Of a DNA stretch of 9,226 nucleotides, positions 5,520 through 9,226 are shown piece by piece (within the stretch, counting starts at the first letter, position 1; each line of letters starts with the position of its first letter). The translations under genes and the position numbers were made by a program. The notes below the pieces were generated by a model. The model searched no databases. It saw nothing but the letters and a program-made list of their open reading frames with translations, and was not told where the DNA came from. The stretch covers positions 1-9,226 of the forward strand of contig CABUWD010000080.1 in NCBI GenBank assembly GCA_902495155.1, read 5' to 3'. The stretch is from an uncultured Collinsella sp. (GTDB taxonomy: Bacteria; Actinomycetota; Coriobacteriia; Coriobacteriales; Coriobacteriaceae).

Positions 5520-6320
5520 ATGAGCGCAAATCCGCTGCTTTCCATCGAAGGTCTGACCGCCTCCGTGGACGAGAAGACCATCCTCCACAACGTCAACCTC
5601 AACGTCGCCGCCGGCGAGACCCACGTTCTGATGGGACCCAACGGCGCCGGCAAGTCCACCCTCGGCCACCTGATCATGGGCGACCCCGTTTACACGGTCA
5701 ACGACGGCCGCATCGTCTTTGACGGCCAGGACATCACTGAGCTCACCACCGACAAGCGCTCGCGCGCCGGCCTGTTCCTGAGCTTCCAGGCCCCGGTCGA
5801 GATTCCGGGCGTGCCGCTGTCGAGCTTTTTGCGCGCCAGCATCGCCGGCCGCCCCGGCCTGGAGATGAAGGGCAAGGAGTTCCGCCGTCGCGTCAAGGAG
5901 CTCGCGGCAGAGCTCAACATGGATACCGCCTACCTCAACCGCGAGCTGGGCGTAGGTTTCTCGGGCGGCGAGAAAAAGAAGGTCGAGATGCTCCAGCTCC
6001 TGCTGCTGCAGCCCAAGCTCGCCATCCTGGACGAAACCGACTCCGGTCTGGACGTCGACGCCCTGTCCACCGTCAGCCACGGCATGGACGCCTACCGCAA
6101 GAGCTGCGACGGCTCCATGCTCATCATCACGCACAACACGCGCATCTTGGAGCACCTGGATGTCGACCGCGTCCACGTTATGGTCAAGGGCCACATCGTG
6201 CGCGAGGACGACGCCTCGCTCATCCCCTGGATCGACAAGAACGGTTTTGAGACCTTCGAGCGCGAGGCCGCCGAGCAGCGCGCCAAGGCCGAGGCCGCCG
6301 CTGCCGAGCAGCAGGCGTAA
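5520..6320 (+). CDS. sufC: Fe-S cluster assembly ATPase SufC
   Basis: SufC is the ABC-type ATPase of the cytosolic SufBC2D scaffold. Its ATP hydrolysis drives reshaping of SufB-SufD during cluster assembly. All ABC motifs are present in the 266 residues: Walker A GPNGAGKST (39-47), Q-loop Gln90 in LSFQAPVEIPG, signature FSGGEKKK (147-154), Walker B LAILDETDSGLD (167-178) and the H-loop His205 in IITHNTRIL. The variant DETDSGLD and the FQ.P.EIPGV stretch are specific to SufC rather than transporter ATPases. The C-terminus carries an Ala/Glu-rich helical tail (about 248-266), a modest extension. An in-frame ATG at 5490 would add ten residues but has a poorer ribosome site. It is first in the operon, with sufB starting 13 bases after its stop. 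Confidence 0.96.
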   Translation: MSANPLLSIEGLTASVDEKTILHNVNLNVAAGETHVLMGPNGAGKSTLGHLIMGDPVYTVNDGRIVFDGQDITELTTDKRSRAGLFLSFQAPVEIPGVPLSSFLRASIAGRPGLEMKGKEFRRRVKELAAELNMDTAYLNRELGVGFSGGEKKKVEMLQLLLLQPKLAILDETDSGLDVDALSTVSHGMDAYRKSCDGSMLIITHNTRILEHLDVDRVHVMVKGHIVREDDASLIPWIDKNGFETFEREAAEQRAKAEAAAAEQQA

Positions 6321-6333
6321 AAGGGGCGACGCA

Positions 6334-7746
6334 ATGACCAAGAACCGCACCGAGGTCGCGGACATCGACCGCAGCCTCTACGACTTCACCTATGGCGAGG
6401 AGGGATTCGAGCGTCTCGACGCCGGCATCACGCCCGACATCGTACGCGAGATCAGCGCCAAGAAGGACGAGCCACAGTGGATGCTAGACTTGCGCCTCAA
6501 GTCCCTCGAGATCTTCAACCGCTTCCCGGATCCGACGTGGGGCCCCTCCATCGAGGGCCTAGACATGGACAACATCGTCACCTACGTCAAGCCCAACACC
6601 GACCAAAAGCACGACTGGGAGTCGGTGCCCGATGACATCAAGAACACTTTTGAGCGCCTGGGCATCCCCGAGGCCGAGCGCAGCTATCTGGCGGGCGTCG
6701 GCGCGCAGTACGACTCCGAGCTCGTCTACCACAACATGCAGGACACCGCGTCCAAGATGGGCATCGTCTACTCCGGCATCGAGGAGGCCCTGCACGACCC
6801 GCAGTGGGAGCCGCTCATCCACGAGAAGTTCATGACGCTCATCCCGCCCACCGACCACAAGTTTGCGGCCCTGCATGGTGCCGTGTGGTCGGGCGGTTCG
6901 TTTGTCTACGTGCCCAAGGGCACCAAGCTCGACTTCCCGCTGCAGAGCTACTTCCGCCTCAACGCCAAGGGCGCCGGCCAGTTTGAGCACACGCTCATCA
7001 TTGTCGAGGACGACGCCGACCTGCACTTCATTGAGGGCTGCTCCGCGCCCAAGTACAACGTGGCCAACCTCCACGCCGGCGCCGTCGAGCTCTTTGTGGG
7101 CAAGCGTGCGCACCTGCGCTACTCTACCATCGAGAATTGGTCCAAGAACATGTACAACCTCAACACCAAGCGTGCGCGCGTGGACGAGGACGGCGACATC
7201 GAGTGGATCAGCGGCTCCTTCGGTAGCCACGTGGGCTACCTCTACCCCATGAGCGTGCTCAGCGGACGCCGCGCCCGCTCGAGCTTTACCGGCATTACCT
7301 TTGCCGGCGCCGGCCAGAACCTGGATACCGGCTGCAAGGTCGTGCTCAACGCGCCCGATACTTCGGCAACCGTCGAGACCAAGGGCATCTCCAAGAGCGG
7401 CGGCATCCAGACCTTCCGCAGCTCCATCGTGGCCACGCCCAAGGCCGAGGGTTCCAAGGCAACCGTGAGCTGCCAGTCGCTCATGCTCGACGACCAGAGC
7501 CGCTCCGACACCATCCCCGCCATGGACATCCGCGCCAAGAATGTCGACATCGGCCACGAGGCCACCATCGGCCGTATCGGCGACGATAAGGTGTTCTACC
7601 TGATGAGCCGCGGTATCTCGGAGGAAGAAGCCCGTACCATGATCGTCAACGGCTTTGCCAACCCGGTCTCCAAGGAGCTACCGCTGGAGTACGCCGTCGA
7701 GATGAACAACCTGATCAAGCTCGAGATGGAAGGAGCGATCGGATAA
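6334..7746 (+). CDS. sufB: Fe-S cluster scaffold protein SufB
   Basis: SufB is the scaffold subunit on which the nascent cluster is built from sulfur delivered by SufS (usually via SufU or SufE) and from iron. The 470-residue product is of normal length. The N-terminal half holds family stretches such as LEIFNRFPDPTWG and the GIVYSGIEEALHDP region. The beta-helix core includes FVYVPKGTKLDFPLQSYF and FIEGCSAPKY. The C-terminal part has VSCQSLMLDD with Cys380, at the place of the functional Cys405 in E. coli SufB, and NVDIGHEATIG with His408 at the SufD-facing site. The protein ends with the typical SRGISEEEAR and GFANPV helices. The ATG at 6334 is chosen because AAAAGGGGCGACGCA precedes it and the product then begins like other SufB proteins. 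The frame is open further upstream, inside sufC. Its stop overlaps the sufD start by one base (TAATG). Confidence 0.97.
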   Translation: MTKNRTEVADIDRSLYDFTYGEEGFERLDAGITPDIVREISAKKDEPQWMLDLRLKSLEIFNRFPDPTWGPSIEGLDMDNIVTYVKPNTDQKHDWESVPDDIKNTFERLGIPEAERSYLAGVGAQYDSELVYHNMQDTASKMGIVYSGIEEALHDPQWEPLIHEKFMTLIPPTDHKFAALHGAVWSGGSFVYVPKGTKLDFPLQSYFRLNAKGAGQFEHTLIIVEDDADLHFIEGCSAPKYNVANLHAGAVELFVGKRAHLRYSTIENWSKNMYNLNTKRARVDEDGDIEWISGSFGSHVGYLYPMSVLSGRRARSSFTGITFAGAGQNLDTGCKVVLNAPDTSATVETKGISKSGGIQTFRSSIVATPKAEGSKATVSCQSLMLDDQSRSDTIPAMDIRAKNVDIGHEATIGRIGDDKVFYLMSRGISEEEARTMIVNGFANPVSKELPLEYAVEMNNLIKLEMEGAIG

Positions 7747-9017
7747 TGAAACAGACCACGAACACCGCTGCTACCACCCTTGAGCAGGTCAATGCGATGC
7801 CGGCTGCCACATGGGGCTGGCTGAAGATGAACCAGACCAAGCTCGAGCTCTCTGACGAGCTTGCCGCCGCTCCCGCCGAGACCGTTAAGGTTGAGGGCTT
7901 GGACGAGCAATTTGCTGGCGTGGCAGACGCGTTCGACGCCGCCATGGACGCCATGGCCGAGCGCTTCCCCGAGCGCCGCGCCTCCGCGCCCGGCGATGCC
8001 GCCGACCGCGCCCGCATCACGCCCGAGACCGAGCTCGACGTGCCCGCCACCTCCGTCTACCAGGCCGGTGCCATTAAGCTGGAGGAGGAGCTCTCCCCCG
8101 CTGAGGCCTTCGAGACTGGCATGGGCGAGGCTGCCTACACCTACCTGGCCGACCACGCCACCAAGCGCGTCGTCATCGATGTGCCCGCATACAAGCACGC
8201 CACGGTTACCGTGCGTGTGAGCGGTGTCGATGCCGCCGCGGCCATCGCCGCCATCGACGTCGTCGTCCGTCCCCAGTCGACGCTCGACCTGCAGATCGCC
8301 CTGGACTCCCCCGTTGCCGGCGAGGGCGTCGTGGGATCCGTGCTGCGCGTGTGCGCCCACGAGTACGCCACCGTCAACGTGACCTGCACGCAGACGCTCG
8401 ACGATAGCTGGATCGCGCTCGACGACACCGGCCTGTTCCTGGACGAGGGCGCGCGCGTCAACGTGCAGCACACCGTTCTGGGTGCCGGCGCCAGCGCCAC
8501 CGGCCTTGCCGGCGACCTGCTGGGCGATACCGCCAAGGTCACCATCGATACTGACTACCTGGGCGCCCGAGAGCAGGTGCGCGACTTTAACTACGAGCTG
8601 CGCCACCGCGGTCGCAAGACCGAGTGCGAGATCGACGCCAACGGCGTGCTGACCGGCACGTCCAAGAAGGTCTACCGCGGCACCATCGACCTCGTGCACG
8701 GTTGCAAGGGTGCAACCGGCACCGAGCGCGAGACGGTGCTTTTGGCCAACAAGGGCGTCGACAACAAGACCGTTCCCGTCATTCTCTGCGACGAGGACGA
8801 CGTCGCCGGCAACCACGGAGCCACCATCGGCCACGTCCGCGACGAGCAACTGTTCTACCTCGCCTGCCGCGGCCTTGACCAAAACGCCGCCGAGGACCTG
8901 TTCGTCCGCGCCAAGCTGGAGGACGCCGCACTTTCCGCCACCGACGAGCGCACCCGCGCCGCCGTCGTCCGTCTGGGCAACAACCTGATCGATAACTTTG
9001 AAGAGGAGCTCGCATGA
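7746..9017 (+). CDS. sufD: Fe-S cluster assembly protein SufD
   Basis: SufD is the SufB paralogue that pairs with it and helps bring in iron. This 423-residue protein has a divergent, Ala-rich N-terminal domain (about 1-150), a beta-helix core, and a recognisable C-terminal SufBD segment. That segment includes GRKTECEIDANG, YRGTIDLVHGCKG, TVPVILCDEDDVAGNHGATIG and LFYLACRGLD. His357 in the GNHGATIG motif corresponds to the conserved His360 of E. coli SufD, which is needed for iron acquisition. The position right after sufB and the lack of SufB's CQSLMLDD motif distinguish it from a second SufB. The ATG at 7746 overlaps the sufB stop and lies 10 bases after AAGGAG. Its own stop overlaps the sufS start as ATGA, so all the suf genes appear to be one coupled operon. 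Confidence 0.94.
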   Translation: MKQTTNTAATTLEQVNAMPAATWGWLKMNQTKLELSDELAAAPAETVKVEGLDEQFAGVADAFDAAMDAMAERFPERRASAPGDAADRARITPETELDVPATSVYQAGAIKLEEELSPAEAFETGMGEAAYTYLADHATKRVVIDVPAYKHATVTVRVSGVDAAAAIAAIDVVVRPQSTLDLQIALDSPVAGEGVVGSVLRVCAHEYATVNVTCTQTLDDSWIALDDTGLFLDEGARVNVQHTVLGAGASATGLAGDLLGDTAKVTIDTDYLGAREQVRDFNYELRHRGRKTECEIDANGVLTGTSKKVYRGTIDLVHGCKGATGTERETVLLANKGVDNKTVPVILCDEDDVAGNHGATIGHVRDEQLFYLACRGLDQNAAEDLFVRAKLEDAALSATDERTRAAVVRLGNNLIDNFEEELA

Positions 9018-9226
9018 TCGACACCGAGCACGTTAAATGCGATACCTGCACCGCCCCCGAGCCCATGGAGCTCGACGCCAGCGACAAGGCTTCGCGCGGC
9101 TGGCCCACCGTGGACATCGAGACCAACCCCTACAAGGGCCAGTTCCCGCTGTTCCAGCAGCACCCCGAGATCGCCTTCCTCGATAGTGCCGCCACCGCGC
9201 AGCGCCCCGCCTGCGTGCTCGACGCC
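9014..9226 (+). CDS. sufS: Cysteine desulfurase SufS, N-terminal part (cut by window edge)
   Basis: SufS is the PLP-dependent cysteine desulfurase that takes sulfur from L-cysteine and passes it as persulfide to the SUF scaffold. Only the first 71 residues are visible, so the PLP lysine and the active-site cysteine lie outside the window. The assignment rests on FPLFQQHPEIAFLDSAATAQRP and VLDA (residues about 44-71), the standard opening of SufS/NifS-like enzymes, and on operon position after sufD. The ATG at 9014 overlaps the sufD stop and follows AGGAGCTCGC, a strong site. This leaves an N-terminal extension of about 43 residues with a CDTC pair (Cys9 and Cys12), longer than in common SufS proteins. 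A later ATG at 9065 is possible but has no better ribosome site. Confidence 0.9.
   Translation, partial: MIDTEHVKCDTCTAPEPMELDASDKASRGWPTVDIETNPYKGQFPLFQQHPEIAFLDSAATAQRPACVLDA

Noticed and set aside
5472..7557. Long minus-strand open frames across sufC and sufB
   Set aside because: These are Val/Gly/Ala/Leu-rich shadows of high-GC coding sequence. SufC and SufB motifs on the plus strand are complete.
7596..8882. 428-codon minus-strand open frame across sufD
   Set aside because: It is a shadow of sufD. It lacks family motifs and a credible ribosome site and would be wholly antisense to an operon gene.

Overview
The window looks like a chromosomal segment of a high-GC, Gram-positive anaerobe. 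Class Coriobacteriia, probably Collinsella or a close relative, is the best guess. That rests on the SUF genes at roughly 65-75% GC in the stretches I counted, the tandem suf gene order C-B-D-S, a large sortase-type surface protein, and an AAA-ATPase-like/nuclease protein of a kind common in gut anaerobes. The taxon is an inference and no marker gene fixes it.

Left part (1-4033): the 3' end of a plus-strand gene, probably a glycosyltransferase, converges on a minus-strand gene for an 'AAA-ATPase-like plus PD-(D/E)XK' protein. Both of that protein's signature catalytic motifs look eroded. A minus-strand terminator at 2185-2222 follows a minus-strand gene for a secreted, Ser/Asp-rich surface protein. 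That protein has a lysozyme-like N-terminal domain, a ten-threonine tract and an MPKTG wall-sorting signal.

Middle part (4034-5295, all minus strand): an Rrf2-family regulator with three candidate Fe-S cysteines is followed 8 bases after its stop by an AT-richer MntA-HepT (nucleotidyltransferase/HEPN) toxin-antitoxin pair. The stop codon of the regulator gene forms part of the mntA Shine-Dalgarno site, so the pair looks co-transcribed and translationally coupled to a presumed Fe-S sensor.

Right part (5296-9226): a 224-base divergent control region separates rrf2 from the plus-strand operon sufC-sufB-sufD-sufS, with sufS cut by the window edge. The operon encodes the SufBC2D scaffold/ATPase complex and the cysteine desulfurase that supplies its sulfur. 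The control region carries four evenly phased copies of TGGGACAA arranged as two 31-bp dyads. Nearer sufC, inverted GACTAA/TTAGTC elements overlap a candidate suf -35 box.

I see no clear evidence of an entirely new multi-gene system. The items most worth checking are the phased operator array, the toxin-antitoxin pair coupled to the Fe-S regulator, and the apparently catalytically dead AAA/nuclease protein.
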